From contig PIVZ01000003.1 in the NCBI GenBank assembly GCA_003354045.1, positions 1 to 40,038 on the forward strand: a stretch of 40,038 bases of DNA, written 5' to 3'. Of the stretch, positions 16,847 through 26,695 are shown in pieces. The notes under the pieces are model-generated. The model ran no database searches and had not been told where the DNA came from. It saw nothing but the letters and a program-made list of their open reading frames with translations. Position 1 is the first letter of the stretch. Every line of letters begins with the position of its first letter. This stretch comes from a bacterium (GTDB lineage: Bacteria > Desulfobacterota > Binatia > UBA1149 > CAITLU01). The position numbers and the translations under genes are program-made.

Positions 16847-19395
16847 CAGCTTTCACCTGCCTGCCCTGTCAGGGTCATGCTCAGAATGTTGAACGGCAGC
16901 GGCTTGTCCTGCCGGAAATAGAGTTGCCCCTCGCGGTCCCAACCGGGCGGCGGTCCGAGGTTGAGGTCGCCCGAGAACAGCGGTGTCGGCTCGTTCATGT
17001 TGTCGCGGGTGCTGCGGATCGGCAGTTCCAGCAAGTCGCTGCTGTCGCGGCCGAACTTCCCGCAGTTCGTCTCCGAGACGCGGAGAATGCAGCCGTCGAT
17101 GCGCTTCAAGAGCCCCTGAGTGGACTGCGCCTGCTTGCCACCTGCTGGGCTCGCATCGACGCGCAACGTCTGGAGATCGGAGTTGTACGCAAGGCCGATA
17201 TGGACCGTGCTCGCTGCCGTGTCGAGCGTGATCTGCCCGTTCGCTACGGTCTTGTCAGCGATGTGCATCCCGTCCGCGAGCACTTGCACCGTCTCGCCTT
17301 CGAGGTGATTGAGTCCGTAGAAGACGGTCGCGGGCGAGTCGTCGTAGGTGAGCCCGGAATCCACGAAGAACGAGTCCGTGATGTCCGTCGTGGGCTCGAA
17401 CTGGTCTTCGAGGAATTCGATGTAGCGCGTGGTCACGCTGTTGACCGTGCGCTTGACGCACATCCAGACCTGATCGTGCCCGCCGTCCGGTGACGGGATG
17501 ACTGCGACGTTCTCCACCACTGCATCGCCCGTGCTGAAGTCGCCACCGATCTGATGCCGCGCCCACGCGAAGACCTCCTCTTCTGGGACGTAGGTCAGCG
17601 CGACGAGTTTGCCGTCAGTCCGCGCGCACCAAATGATCGAGTCAGGTGTTAGCTGGTAGTCAATCTCCGAGATCGGACTCGCAGAGACATGATCGGCGAT
17701 GCGGGTGAGGTCGTCTGCGATGTAAGAGTCATCTTGCAAGGCATACCGGAACGCTCGCAGCCGCTTCTTGGTGCGGTCCACGTAGACAATGGAACTACCA
17801 ACAGTCACGGGCCTGATGGCCGCCGCGCCGACCGGGCTCCCGGCTTGCACGTTGATGTTTGTCGGGGTGACTGGTTCAGTGTCGCCGCTCGCTCGCACAG
17901 GAAAGATCGCGCCAGGCGTACCGACTGCGAGCGATCTGCCAACTGACATCCACAATACGTTGTTGACCTGATTCGAGCCGATGATGTAGGTGATACCGTT
18001 GGCGTCAGTTATGGTCAGCGCCCCAAGATCGTGCTGCGTCGGCCCGTATGCGTCGAAATTCCCACTCTCGCTGCCATAGATGGAGTGCGGGCGCTCTGGC
18101 TCGCCCCCCCACCACAAGCGCCCCTCTGCAAACGACACCGCCGCCGGGTAGTTCGCAGGCCAGAATGCACCAAGTCTCCACGTATCCTTCGTATCTCCAG
18201 ACCACTTTTGGCTATTAGTCACGTCAACATTCGTCGTACTGTTGATCGCGTCGATGACGCCGTACCCTGCCGCGAACACGTTCGAGTCTACGTCCTCGCA
18301 TCGTATCAGCCGTCCGACATCTGCCGCCCGGAATCCCGCGTCACCGTTTATGCCCTCAGTGTCAGACGCGGCAATCGTACCGTCGCCAGTGCCGCTTGGG
18401 TTCATGGTCGTCGCCGTCGCATTGATCGAATAAAACGGACCGTCCACAAACGAAACATCGCTGAGTGTCCACAGAGTGTGCCCGGTTCTGCCTAGTTTCG
18501 CTGGCGCGTGGTCTTTGTGGGCGATGTAGAGCACGTCGGCCGATTGCGCAAAGGTGAGTTCGGCAATTTCGGTCTGTGTATAAGTGGTGGTAACCGTGAT
18601 GGGCTGATCTACCGTCCCGCCAGAAGACCATGACGTGTAGCCAGCGGCGCTACCGTCCTCGTCGGTCAGCGTGAAGTTGTCGGCATCAACCCTGGTGATC
18701 TTGAAGAATCGCCCGTTGATCTCAGGCACGTCGCTCGCGGTGTCGATATACACCTCGTCCCCGGTGGAAAACGAGTGCGCCGTAATCTGGATGTTGAGCG
18801 GGTTGGAATCAACCGTTATCGCCTCAATCGCGAGCGCGTCAACATTGATAGTGCCGCCTGACGCATAGTTGTTTACCCACACCGAACCATCAATGTCGAG
18901 TGAAAAACTATCCGCGTCGATGTACGTTGCCGTAAACTGGACCCCGTTAAGCGCCGTCGAAACGTCACCCCCAGGCCCATCGTCCACAACGCCTGTGACC
19001 GTAACAAGCCTACCATCCGGCACGCCATGATCGGCCAACGTGACAACCGCCGGGTTAGCCTCGGTGATATTAGTGACTGTTGATCGCGATGCGCTGGAGT
19101 GCAGGACCGCGCCCTCGTCATAGTAGACGTGAATCTTCAGGGCACTAAACACGAGCATGTACGCCTGCTCGGTCGAGTAGATGAACGGGACTAGCTTGAC
19201 CTTGGCGGTTTGGTCGAATATCGGCTTCACGAACCGCGTGCCGGACCGACGCAGCAAGCCGCCCTCTGCTTGAATCAGGAAGTTGCGAATGACCGCAGCC
19301 GCGCGGTCGTACTTCTGGATGTCCGAGCGCCCGTACAGGCGCGGAGAGACTTCACCGCCGTTGAAGGCGTTGAGCGGCTGAGTAAAGCGGCCCAT
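16846..19395 (-). CDS. tail tubular protein B (T7 gp12-like)
   Basis: MGRFTQPLNAFNGGEVSPRLYGRSDIQKYDRAAAVIRNFLIQAEGGLLRRSGTRFV is the family N-terminal signature; start 19395. Confidence 0.85.
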   Translation of the reverse strand: MGRFTQPLNAFNGGEVSPRLYGRSDIQKYDRAAAVIRNFLIQAEGGLLRRSGTRFVKPIFDQTAKVKLVPFIYSTEQAYMLVFSALKIHVYYDEGAVLHSSASRSTVTNITEANPAVVTLADHGVPDGRLVTVTGVVDDGPGGDVSTALNGVQFTATYIDADSFSLDIDGSVWVNNYASGGTINVDALAIEAITVDSNPLNIQITAHSFSTGDEVYIDTASDVPEINGRFFKITRVDADNFTLTDEDGSAAGYTSWSSGGTVDQPITVTTTYTQTEIAELTFAQSADVLYIAHKDHAPAKLGRTGHTLWTLSDVSFVDGPFYSINATATTMNPSGTGDGTIAASDTEGINGDAGFRAADVGRLIRCEDVDSNVFAAGYGVIDAINSTTNVDVTNSQKWSGDTKDTWRLGAFWPANYPAAVSFAEGRLWWGGEPERPHSIYGSESGNFDAYGPTQHDLGALTITDANGITYIIGSNQVNNVLWMSVGRSLAVGTPGAIFPVRASGDTEPVTPTNINVQAGSPVGAAAIRPVTVGSSIVYVDRTKKRLRAFRYALQDDSYIADDLTRIADHVSASPISEIDYQLTPDSIIWCARTDGKLVALTYVPEEEVFAWARHQIGGDFSTGDAVVENVAVIPSPDGGHDQVWMCVKRTVNSVTTRYIEFLEDQFEPTTDITDSFFVDSGLTYDDSPATVFYGLNHLEGETVQVLADGMHIADKTVANGQITLDTAASTVHIGLAYNSDLQTLRVDASPAGGKQAQSTQGLLKRIDGCILRVSETNCGKFGRDSSDLLELPIRSTRDNMNEPTPLFSGDLNLGPPPGWDREGQLYFRQDKPLPFNILSMTLTGQAGES

Positions 19396-19970
19396 CAGCG
19401 CCTCGCGTCGATCCAGTCGTTGGAGGTGACGATCTCGGGGCTGTCTTCCTGCCCGTCGATGCCCTTCGCGGCCTTGACGAGCAAGTCGTATATCTGCGCG
19501 ATCTGAGCAACCTTGGCGGCGGTGCCGGTGATCTCTTCCGCCCAGTCCATCGCGAGTCGAGCAGCCAACGCCTCGCGGAACTTCGGGTCCATCCGGTTCG
19601 CGTCTTCGAGGTCGGCCGTGTACTTGATCTTGAGCGGTGACGAAAGGTCGGTGACGATGACCGTGCCGGCTGACGTGTTCTCGATTCGGTACTTCAGCAG
19701 CGACGGGTTGTAGACTTCCACGACGCGCAGGCAGTCGGACGGCAGCGGGAACGCCCGCTCGAATTCCCACACGGGCGCGGTGCTGCTCGCCGCAATCGAC
19801 AGCCGCGTCATCGCGAAGTTCCACGGGTGATCGCGCAGCAGCCCTTGACGCAGATCGTCGTAGGTGCGCTCGGCGAGACGACCCGCACGCGAGTTGTCCG
19901 TAACGTCATTGATCGGCGCTTCTCCCAGTTGCGAGAGCGCCGAGTTGATGATTCCGATTTTGCTTGCCAT
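19395..19970 (-). CDS. tail tubular protein A (T7 gp11-like)
   Basis: IINSALSQLGEAPI...AGRLAERTYDDLRQGLLRDHPWNFA signature. Confidence 0.85.
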   Translation of the reverse strand: MASKIGIINSALSQLGEAPINDVTDNSRAGRLAERTYDDLRQGLLRDHPWNFAMTRLSIAASSTAPVWEFERAFPLPSDCLRVVEVYNPSLLKYRIENTSAGTVIVTDLSSPLKIKYTADLEDANRMDPKFREALAARLAMDWAEEITGTAAKVAQIAQIYDLLVKAAKGIDGQEDSPEIVTSNDWIDARR

Positions 19971-20032
19971 TCAAGCCCCGCAGGTGGGGGACGCGCCCGG
20001 AGACAGGAACGCGCCCCCCTGGAGCGGCGGTG

Positions 20033-20548
20033 TTAGTCGCCCGCCGTGTACTCGATGATGTACGTCTGGTCGCAGCCGACGGCATCGCCAACGATCTGCG
20101 CGCAGATCTCGTACTCGGTTCCCGGCGTGGGTGCCGACGCGGGACCAGCCGCGCAGTATTCCCACAGCGCCTTCCCAAAATCTTCCGGGTTGGTGAGCCC
20201 CGTGCCGAGAATTTCGGTCGGGAACGCAATCGCGGACGAGAGGTCCGCGCCGTCCACCAGTCCATCGGCGTCGATGACGACCGGGTCGGCAGTCGTACCG
20301 GAAGGCGTCCAGATGCCGACATTGACATCGGTCGCATTCGCATCGGCGTCGTTGACGGTCCTGATCGACGTGATTCGGTTATGCGCCTTCATTTTCGTGA
20401 GCCGGAGGATTTCCCCGGCACCCGGCGAAGCGGGTACGACAACGCGACAGATGTCTACGCGCTGGCGTGCGTGCTTTTCGCCGACAGGGTGCATCACCGC
20501 CGGAGAGGCGATGACGTTGGTCATGATGCTTGATTCTGTTGCGCTCAT
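20033..20548 (-). CDS. structural/head-associated hypothetical protein
   Basis: 171 aa directly downstream of major capsid. Confidence 0.55.
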   Translation of the reverse strand: MSATESSIMTNVIASPAVMHPVGEKHARQRVDICRVVVPASPGAGEILRLTKMKAHNRITSIRTVNDADANATDVNVGIWTPSGTTADPVVIDADGLVDGADLSSAIAFPTEILGTGLTNPEDFGKALWEYCAAGPASAPTPGTEYEICAQIVGDAVGCDQTYIIEYTAGD

Positions 20549-20624
20549 GGTAAAGACTCCTCAACCATGTTGGTGGTTAGCGACCGGCACGACTCCGCAC
20601 CGGCCGCTGCACACCGTTTGATTC

Positions 20625-21485
20625 CTACTCGACGCAACGGATGTCGATGACTCCCGTGGCGTCCATTCGTGTCGCGCCCATGTCGTTCTCCGCGAAGACC
20701 TGCGTGGAGTACGACTTGTCCGCTCGCTCGCTGACCCGCACGTTGAACTCTTCCAACGTGCCGAACAGGATCGAGTTCTTCGCCCACGCCAAGCACTGCC
20801 GGTCTGTGGACGTGGTGAGGCGCTCACTCTGGATCCAGTCGAAGCCCATGAACGAGGAGATGCTCCCGCTCATCAGGGCTCGCATGGACGCATAGTCCGA
20901 GCTGGTGATGGTCGAGTCGTTGAGGACATCTTCCATCTGCTCCTGCGAGACGCAGAGCTTGAACCCCTCCTCGGGGTCGTTCTCTGCCGCACGCAGCACC
21001 TTGTTCGCGCCGATGATCTTGACGAGGGTCAGACCCGCAGCACCCGCAGCGATGGTGTAGTCACCGCCCGGGAACGTCTCGCTGCTTGAGCCGTCCACGC
21101 CGTACTTCGCCGTTCCGAGAGCCGCCGCGATGATGACATCATCGGCTGCTCGACCGAACGCTCGACCGAACGCCACGCTGAACGCGCCACTCGGATCGTT
21201 CAGGGTGCGAAGCATGTCGGCCTTGTCAATCAGGTCGGCGTGCTTGTAGCTGACCGGCACGACCATGCGCCGGGACTGGGGGGTGTCCGTCAGCGGGGTA
21301 TCCGCGTGACGAGTGGTGGACGGAACGGCCGTGACCGAGCCCACCTGATCGAAGAAGTTCCGGTCGCCCGTCTCCAACGTCTCGAATCGGACGTGGTTTC
21401 GGAGTCGGCTCTCCTTCTGCTCCGCGAGGTGCGTGATGCCCTGCTTGAAGCCTTTGACAAAATGTGTCGGTGCCTGAGTGCTCAT
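20625..21485 (-). CDS. major capsid protein
   Basis: 286 aa; MSTQAPTHFVKGFKQGITHLAEQKESRLRNHV...DTPLTDTPQSRRMV matches phage_capsid_2-type capsids; position. Confidence 0.8.
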   Translation of the reverse strand: MSTQAPTHFVKGFKQGITHLAEQKESRLRNHVRFETLETGDRNFFDQVGSVTAVPSTTRHADTPLTDTPQSRRMVVPVSYKHADLIDKADMLRTLNDPSGAFSVAFGRAFGRAADDVIIAAALGTAKYGVDGSSSETFPGGDYTIAAGAAGLTLVKIIGANKVLRAAENDPEEGFKLCVSQEQMEDVLNDSTITSSDYASMRALMSGSISSFMGFDWIQSERLTTSTDRQCLAWAKNSILFGTLEEFNVRVSERADKSYSTQVFAENDMGATRMDATGVIDIRCVE

Positions 21486-21611
21486 AACAGAGCCTCCATC
21501 GTTCGTTGTGAGTGAACGAAGTGGGTTGTCTGCTATGCAGGCCCGACTTCTAGGCTGATCTCGCCAGCCCAGGCGTCCGATCTTTCTCGGCGAGCACGCG
21601 GCCCTAGCGGG

Positions 21612-21953
21612 TTATCGCGAAGTCCTTCCTCTCCCTTTCTGCCTGCTCTGCGCAGGCTTCTGCGGTTCCTGTTTCTGTTCCGGCTTCGGGGCCGGTTTCT
21701 TCTTGGGTTCTGCGAACTCCATGATCTCGTGAGCGTGTATCATCACGTTCTCGAGCCCGGCCCGGACATTTGCCAAGCGGACTGCGATCTCCAGCGCGGC
21801 CATGCGCGGCTCGATGCCGCTGTCCCCGCCGCCCACGGCAAATTTCACCAATACTTCCCCAATCTGTTCATCTGTCATCTTCAGCGCGGAGAACTTGGTT
21901 TGGATCTGCGCAGACAACTCCAGGCACTGAATTCTCGACATAGTGACGTTCAT
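21612..21953 (-). CDS. hypothetical protein
   Basis: 113 aa with Lys/Pro-rich C-terminus between scaffold and capsid. Confidence 0.55.
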   Translation of the reverse strand: MNVTMSRIQCLELSAQIQTKFSALKMTDEQIGEVLVKFAVGGGDSGIEPRMAALEIAVRLANVRAGLENVMIHAHEIMEFAEPKKKPAPKPEQKQEPQKPAQSRQKGRGRTSR

Positions 21954-21962
21954 TCCTTGCTC

Positions 21963-22838
21963 CTATCCCGAGGAAGTCATCTGGTTCAGCGCATCACGCC
22001 GAGCGACCAGAGCCTTGTGTTCCGGGGCACCGCGCTCGTACAGCGCGGGGTTGCTGTTGATTTCTGCGAGTTCCGTTTCGACCTCTGCCGGCGTCATCGC
22101 GATCCTGCCGCCACGTCCGCCGTGGAAGCCGAGTTCGTCACCCTGCGCACCGAGCATCGAGAAGATTTCCGTCAGCGCGGCGTTGTCGCCGATGAAGCTG
22201 CCATCGGGTAGCGACTGCCCGGCGAGTTCCTCCCGCGTGAGTCCCACCGCGGCGGCGGCGGCGTCCATCCCGGCCTTCGCCTGCGCGATCTTCTCGGGGA
22301 ACGCAGCGCCGTACTTCTCCTTCAGGCCCGATTCCACGGCCGCGCGCTTCTGCTCGACGCCCTGGATGTGCTCGCCGAGGTTCTTGGCCTGCGACTGCGC
22401 GAGCGCGTCCACCATCCCGTTGAACTGATCCTTGCTGACGCCGAGTTCGCGCGCCTTCTCGGCGACTTCGCTCACGCCGTTCGCGTCCCAGATTTCGGCG
22501 AGGATCTCGGGCGGCTGGTACGCGCCCAACTCGTAACCCTCGGTCGTCTCGGGAACGCCCATTGCCTTGTGGTATTCCGCGCGCTGCTCGTCGGTCGAGT
22601 TCTCGTCGATGGGGATGATGCCCTTCTTATGGATGAGGCCCGACAGTTCGACGTAACTCTTGCCGAGCGCGTTCACGTCTTCGAACTTCGTCAGCGACGG
22701 GTTCTCGCGCAGGCCTTCATCGATGCCGTCGCGCCAGCTTGAGGGTGCGGCTTCGGTGACGGGTGCTTCCACCACCGGCTCGACCGGCGGCGCTGCGGGT
22801 GCTTCTGTCGGCGTTACTGCTGCTTCACTCATCGTCAT
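21963..22838 (-). CDS. capsid assembly/scaffold-like protein
   Basis: 291 aa, Ala/Pro/Glu-rich N-terminus, helical; upstream of capsid. Confidence 0.65.
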   Translation of the reverse strand: MTMSEAAVTPTEAPAAPPVEPVVEAPVTEAAPSSWRDGIDEGLRENPSLTKFEDVNALGKSYVELSGLIHKKGIIPIDENSTDEQRAEYHKAMGVPETTEGYELGAYQPPEILAEIWDANGVSEVAEKARELGVSKDQFNGMVDALAQSQAKNLGEHIQGVEQKRAAVESGLKEKYGAAFPEKIAQAKAGMDAAAAAVGLTREELAGQSLPDGSFIGDNAALTEIFSMLGAQGDELGFHGGRGGRIAMTPAEVETELAEINSNPALYERGAPEHKALVARRDALNQMTSSG

Positions 22839-23100
22839 CTCCTTGGTTTCTGGCTTCCTTCTTCCTGCGCTGCTCCAACTCGCGCAGATAACTTTCGTCC
22901 TTGTCGATCATGTCGAAGATCCGCAGCACGACGCCGCGTGCCCCTTCGCTGAAACTCGTTGCGTTCGGGTCGCCTGCGATGAACGTCGAACGCATCATGC
23001 ACCCGTGGTCCGCGAGGTCGGCGAGCACCTTCTCGCCCTGTGGCGAGTTGAAGACCGTCCTGTAAGCGCCTCGCAATACACGTTGCCTCTCAAACCTCAT
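22825..23100 (-). CDS. Bbp19-like phage protein
   Basis: YRTVFNSPQGEKVLADLADHGCM...GARGVVLRIFDMI signature. Confidence 0.7.
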   Translation of the reverse strand: MRFERQRVLRGAYRTVFNSPQGEKVLADLADHGCMMRSTFIAGDPNATSFSEGARGVVLRIFDMIDKDESYLRELEQRRKKEARNQGDDDE

Positions 23101-24701
23101 GCCGCCGTCGCGCCCTGAATCTTCGACATCACGTCAGCGGCGACGGTCGCCTGCTGCATGGCCTCTTGTTTCTGTGCTTCCATTGCCTGCGCTTCCGCCC
23201 GCGCTTCTCGGATCTGCTGCACCGCATCGCGTGACTTCAGCACCCGTGCCGGGACACCCTTCTGCGAGGCAATCAGCCGCATGGCCTCTTCGGAGTCCAT
23301 CACGTCGAGCACGCTCGGGTCGGACTGCGCGAGATTCGCACCGACCGTGAAGACTTCGACGATGGCGCGCGTATCCTGATCCTTCTGTGCGCGGGCGACG
23401 GGTGAGACGTACTCGACCTTGAGTTTCGCGCCCATCAGTGCGGGCGGCGGCGGCAGGAACTTGCCACTCCGCAAGAGCACGCCGAACGTCCGGTCCACCA
23501 GCGGTCCGAGGAATTCCGTGTCCTGTCGGCCGAGGATTGGTGCGAGCAGCCGCATGATCTGACCGGAGATTTCCATGACCTGAGTTGCCGTCATGCGCGG
23601 GTCGCGAATCAGTTGGAGCAAGTCCCAGTGGAATGCGTTCTGTACCTGCTGGCGAGTGTCGGTGAGCAGTTCGACGCCCCAGCCGAGATCGCCGCCCGTG
23701 TTGATGGGCTGAATCGGCGGGTTCATCGCACCGGGTCGAACGGTATTGAGCGCACCGGGGCGAAGAGCCAACTGCAACTCTTCGTCGTCGGTCATCAGCG
23801 CGGGCAGCACCTTCAGCTTGCCCGACTGGAGCATGGTCTTCTTCATCTCGTTCAGCATGGTCGCATCGGGCAACGCCACGAAGCCGGGACCGCGCCCGTA
23901 CACTTCGGAGGGGTCTTTCTCCCAACGGGCGATCATGTACGGCATCTCTTCGTAGCCGCCCGTCTCGACGATCTTCTTCTTGTCGAACGAAACGATGGCT
24001 CCCTCGAAGGGCATCCCACTCGGGCGGAAAGGCAGCGGTAGCGGTGAAGTCGCTGGGCGGACCATGTGGCAGTATTTGTGTCGCTCTTCGGACTTGCCTT
24101 CCGCTACCGCCTTTCTCGCCTTGTCGGGTGCATCATCACCCCATGCCTCCACGGCTTGACTCGCCGTGTACTGGAACTTTCGGAACACCGTGTCGATGAC
24201 GCTCGACGCATTCTCGGAGCAGTACAGTTCACTGAGCGGTCGAGCGGAAAAGGTCGGGTCGCCGCCGGGGTTGCCGCCGACGAAGAAGCCCATCGTCCCG
24301 AAGGCCACGAGTTCGGTGTACGACTCATGCACTTGCGAGGAGAACCGGGCGGTGGGCGCGTTGAAGGCGTTATACATCTGCTCTTGCGCGTCTTCCAGCC
24401 ACAGCACCACGTCGCGGTCTTCCATCAGCCGCGAGTCTTCGGTGAGCAGTGTGAACCACTCGGCTGCCGGATTCGTCAGTAGCGAGTGAAGCCCACCGGA
24501 GAGCGCCGACACGGAGAAGCGGGCCGTGCCGTCGTAGATCGTGATCTGACGGCTGCGCCCGCCCGTGACGTGCTCCGTGACGAAATCGCGCGTGCCGATC
24601 ATGCTGTCGGCGATGTTCTGCCACGTCGAATCCCACGTACCGCGTAGGCCGGCGAGTTGTTCGTACTGCTTGATGATCTGTGCGCCGTCCATCAGTGCCA
24701 C
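23097..24701 (-). CDS. portal / head-tail connector (Bbp21-like)
   Basis: 534 aa; WQNIADSMIG...G.R....YDGTA...LSGGLHSLLTNPAAEWF typical of the family. Confidence 0.85.
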   Translation of the reverse strand: MALMDGAQIIKQYEQLAGLRGTWDSTWQNIADSMIGTRDFVTEHVTGGRSRQITIYDGTARFSVSALSGGLHSLLTNPAAEWFTLLTEDSRLMEDRDVVLWLEDAQEQMYNAFNAPTARFSSQVHESYTELVAFGTMGFFVGGNPGGDPTFSARPLSELYCSENASSVIDTVFRKFQYTASQAVEAWGDDAPDKARKAVAEGKSEERHKYCHMVRPATSPLPLPFRPSGMPFEGAIVSFDKKKIVETGGYEEMPYMIARWEKDPSEVYGRGPGFVALPDATMLNEMKKTMLQSGKLKVLPALMTDDEELQLALRPGALNTVRPGAMNPPIQPINTGGDLGWGVELLTDTRQQVQNAFHWDLLQLIRDPRMTATQVMEISGQIMRLLAPILGRQDTEFLGPLVDRTFGVLLRSGKFLPPPPALMGAKLKVEYVSPVARAQKDQDTRAIVEVFTVGANLAQSDPSVLDVMDSEEAMRLIASQKGVPARVLKSRDAVQQIREARAEAQAMEAQKQEAMQQATVAADVMSKIQGATAA

Positions 24702-24904
24702 GCCGGGGGATTCTCGACGTACTTTTCGAGATCCGTCTTATCGGGCAGGCCCGCTGCTGCCCGCTCAGGATTGGGTGCATTGATGACCAGTGTTGGCGCT
24801 CCGAACGTAACCACACGCGGCGGCAGACCACAGCGACAGGACCGAAGTCGAACTGTGGTGGGCTTCTGCAAGTCCCATTGTCTGCCGCACGCGCAAGTGG
24901 TCAT
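24692..24904 (-). CDS. small Cys-rich protein
   Basis: 70 aa, CACGRQWDL...CRCG zinc-binding-like. Confidence 0.5.
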   Translation of the reverse strand: MTTCACGRQWDLQKPTTVRLRSCRCGLPPRVVTFGAPTLVINAPNPERAAAGLPDKTDLEKYVENPPAWH

Positions 24905-24907
24905 CGT

Positions 24908-25942
24908 CTAGTACGCAACCAAGATCATCCACGTATTCGCGGACTGGTCGTCGAGCGCGACGAGAAAGTCGCTCCCGCTTTCGTAGTGCGGGAAATAGCT
25001 AGTCCACTCTACGAGGGGCACAAAGTCCTGTTCTCCGGCCTCGGCATCCGGTGAGGCGACAACGCCCAGCACGCCGTCGTACTGAATCGCCAAGTTGAGA
25101 TCGATCTCCGCAGTATCAATCCACGCAGCGCCAGCGTCGATATACATAACAGCGCCGTTAAACGTGGTCGGGGACTGCGCGCTGGCTTGGATGAATACGC
25201 CGTCAACATCAGCACAAGTAGCGTCGCAGTCAGAGGCGAAGTCAACCTCCATCCACTGCCAGACGTTGGCGGTGGCGTAGGCGGGAACAACCGCGTTCCC
25301 TTCGGCTGAACTGCCGTCGTCAAGCGTGGCGTCTAGGTCACCCGAAAGGAATGTGGTGTCAGAGCGAAGCCAGAATCCGAGGCTGTCAGTGCCCGCATTC
25401 GCGTGGCCCGTAACCGTAAAGTCGATCCCGTGGTTGGCAGCAACCGTTGCGGCCCATGTGTACTTGTAACTACCTGCACCGACGCGGAAGATGGTCGTCT
25501 CTGCGGCTTCGGTCCCGCCCGTAATCGGCGCGGCCTCCCCGATGGGACTGTCGTCCATCAACGCGAAGGCTGCACCAGTACCGTCAATGCTTTCGTCGGT
25601 GGCGGAAGATACGAGCTTGATGCGGGGCACGCCGATGAATTGATTCACGGCCCCAGCGTCACCGCCCGTGGCGTCTGTGGAGATCGTTACATCGCCCGTA
25701 GCGGTAATGGCCCCGGTAACAGCAACAGCCCCGCCAGAGGTTATCGCCCCAGTGGTGGTGAGAGTGCCGTCAGAGGTGACGGTTCCGCCGTCAGTCGTGA
25801 CGATGTACGACGTGGTGGTCGATGTGCCGACTTCGCATGACTGACCGGACGGACATCGACCGGACGTGTTCACTTGTGCCGCATAAGCCGCGAAAGCGAT
25901 GAACGTCAGCGCCAACGTGACCACGATAATTCGGAACTTCAT
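24908..25942 (-). CDS. predicted exported fibre-like protein
   Basis: Signal peptide MKFRIIVVTLALTFIAFAAYAA; TSDGTLTTTGAITSGGAVAVTGAITATGDVTIS repeats; start 25942. Confidence 0.65.
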   Translation of the reverse strand: MKFRIIVVTLALTFIAFAAYAAQVNTSGRCPSGQSCEVGTSTTTSYIVTTDGGTVTSDGTLTTTGAITSGGAVAVTGAITATGDVTISTDATGGDAGAVNQFIGVPRIKLVSSATDESIDGTGAAFALMDDSPIGEAAPITGGTEAAETTIFRVGAGSYKYTWAATVAANHGIDFTVTGHANAGTDSLGFWLRSDTTFLSGDLDATLDDGSSAEGNAVVPAYATANVWQWMEVDFASDCDATCADVDGVFIQASAQSPTTFNGAVMYIDAGAAWIDTAEIDLNLAIQYDGVLGVVASPDAEAGEQDFVPLVEWTSYFPHYESGSDFLVALDDQSANTWMILVAY

Positions 25943-26481
25943 TGGTTCTCCCTCCCGCATAGAGGGCAGTCACCCTCCCAGTAAAAACTTTTGCGCTCGC
26001 AACTTCGTGCGATCCTGTCTGCCTGCTCTGCGATGTCCATCGACGCGAGGATGTGCGTCGGCGTGAAGCCGTTTGCACGCGAACTCTCGCACCCCTGCTT
26101 GTTCGATATGAGCACGACGCCGATGGCTGCCTGAACTCCCATCCGGTCGAGTTCTGTGATCGCGCGTTCGCGCAGCGCAGTGCTGATGCCTTGGCGGCGG
26201 TGGCTCTCAATCGTGTAGACACCCCATCCATAAGCGAAGTCCTCTTCGCTGGACGCAGCGCCCCAAAGCGCAACCCCTACGGTGCGCCCGTCTTCTACCG
26301 CGAACAGGCCAACGCCAGGAATCGCGCCGCTCGTGTAACTGTCGAACAGGCCACGGAAGTAACCGACATCATTCGCGCCATCGCCCGACATGGCCGCCAA
26401 TTCGTTGATGTACTTCTCGTACAGCCCGAAGAACCTGTCGGCGTCACCCTGCTTTGCAACTTCGATGACGTAGCCCATCAC
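25939..26481 (-). CDS. GNAT-family N-acetyltransferase
   Basis: VGVALWGAASSEEDFAYGWGVYTIESHRRQGISTALRERAITEL is a GNAT acetyl-CoA binding signature (RRxGxxxxL). Confidence 0.75.
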   Translation of the reverse strand: MMGYVIEVAKQGDADRFFGLYEKYINELAAMSGDGANDVGYFRGLFDSYTSGAIPGVGLFAVEDGRTVGVALWGAASSEEDFAYGWGVYTIESHRRQGISTALRERAITELDRMGVQAAIGVVLISNKQGCESSRANGFTPTHILASMDIAEQADRIARSCERKSFYWEGDCPLCGRENQ

Positions 26482-26695
26482 ATATCGTCCGATACAAGCA
26501 AGATGTCGAATGTCGCGCTAGCGTCATTATTCACGCTTGCCCCGATGCCGGTAATTTCGATGTCAGCCAGCCAGCCGCCGCAGCGATGTATAGATCGGTG
26601 ACTATCACTTCGGGGAAGACGCGGGCATACGCGCCCAGCATCAGCCACGAAAATGCCGCGAGCAGCGCGACTGGTATGAAGAACCTTCGCTTCAC
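26478..26695 (-). pseudogene. small TM/exported protein gene, apparently split by a -1 frameshift at a CTGG tetranucleotide repeat
   Basis: GTG 26695 ORF VKRRFFIPVALLAAFSWLMLGAYARVFPEVIVTDLYIAAAAGW in frame; continuation ADIEITGIGASVNNDASATFDILLVSDDM* in the -1 frame ends in TGATG overlap with the GNAT start. Confidence 0.4.

Noticed and set aside
23134-23925. 263-aa minus-strand ORF
   Set aside because: Alternate frame of the portal gene, Arg/Ser-rich artefact of GC bias.
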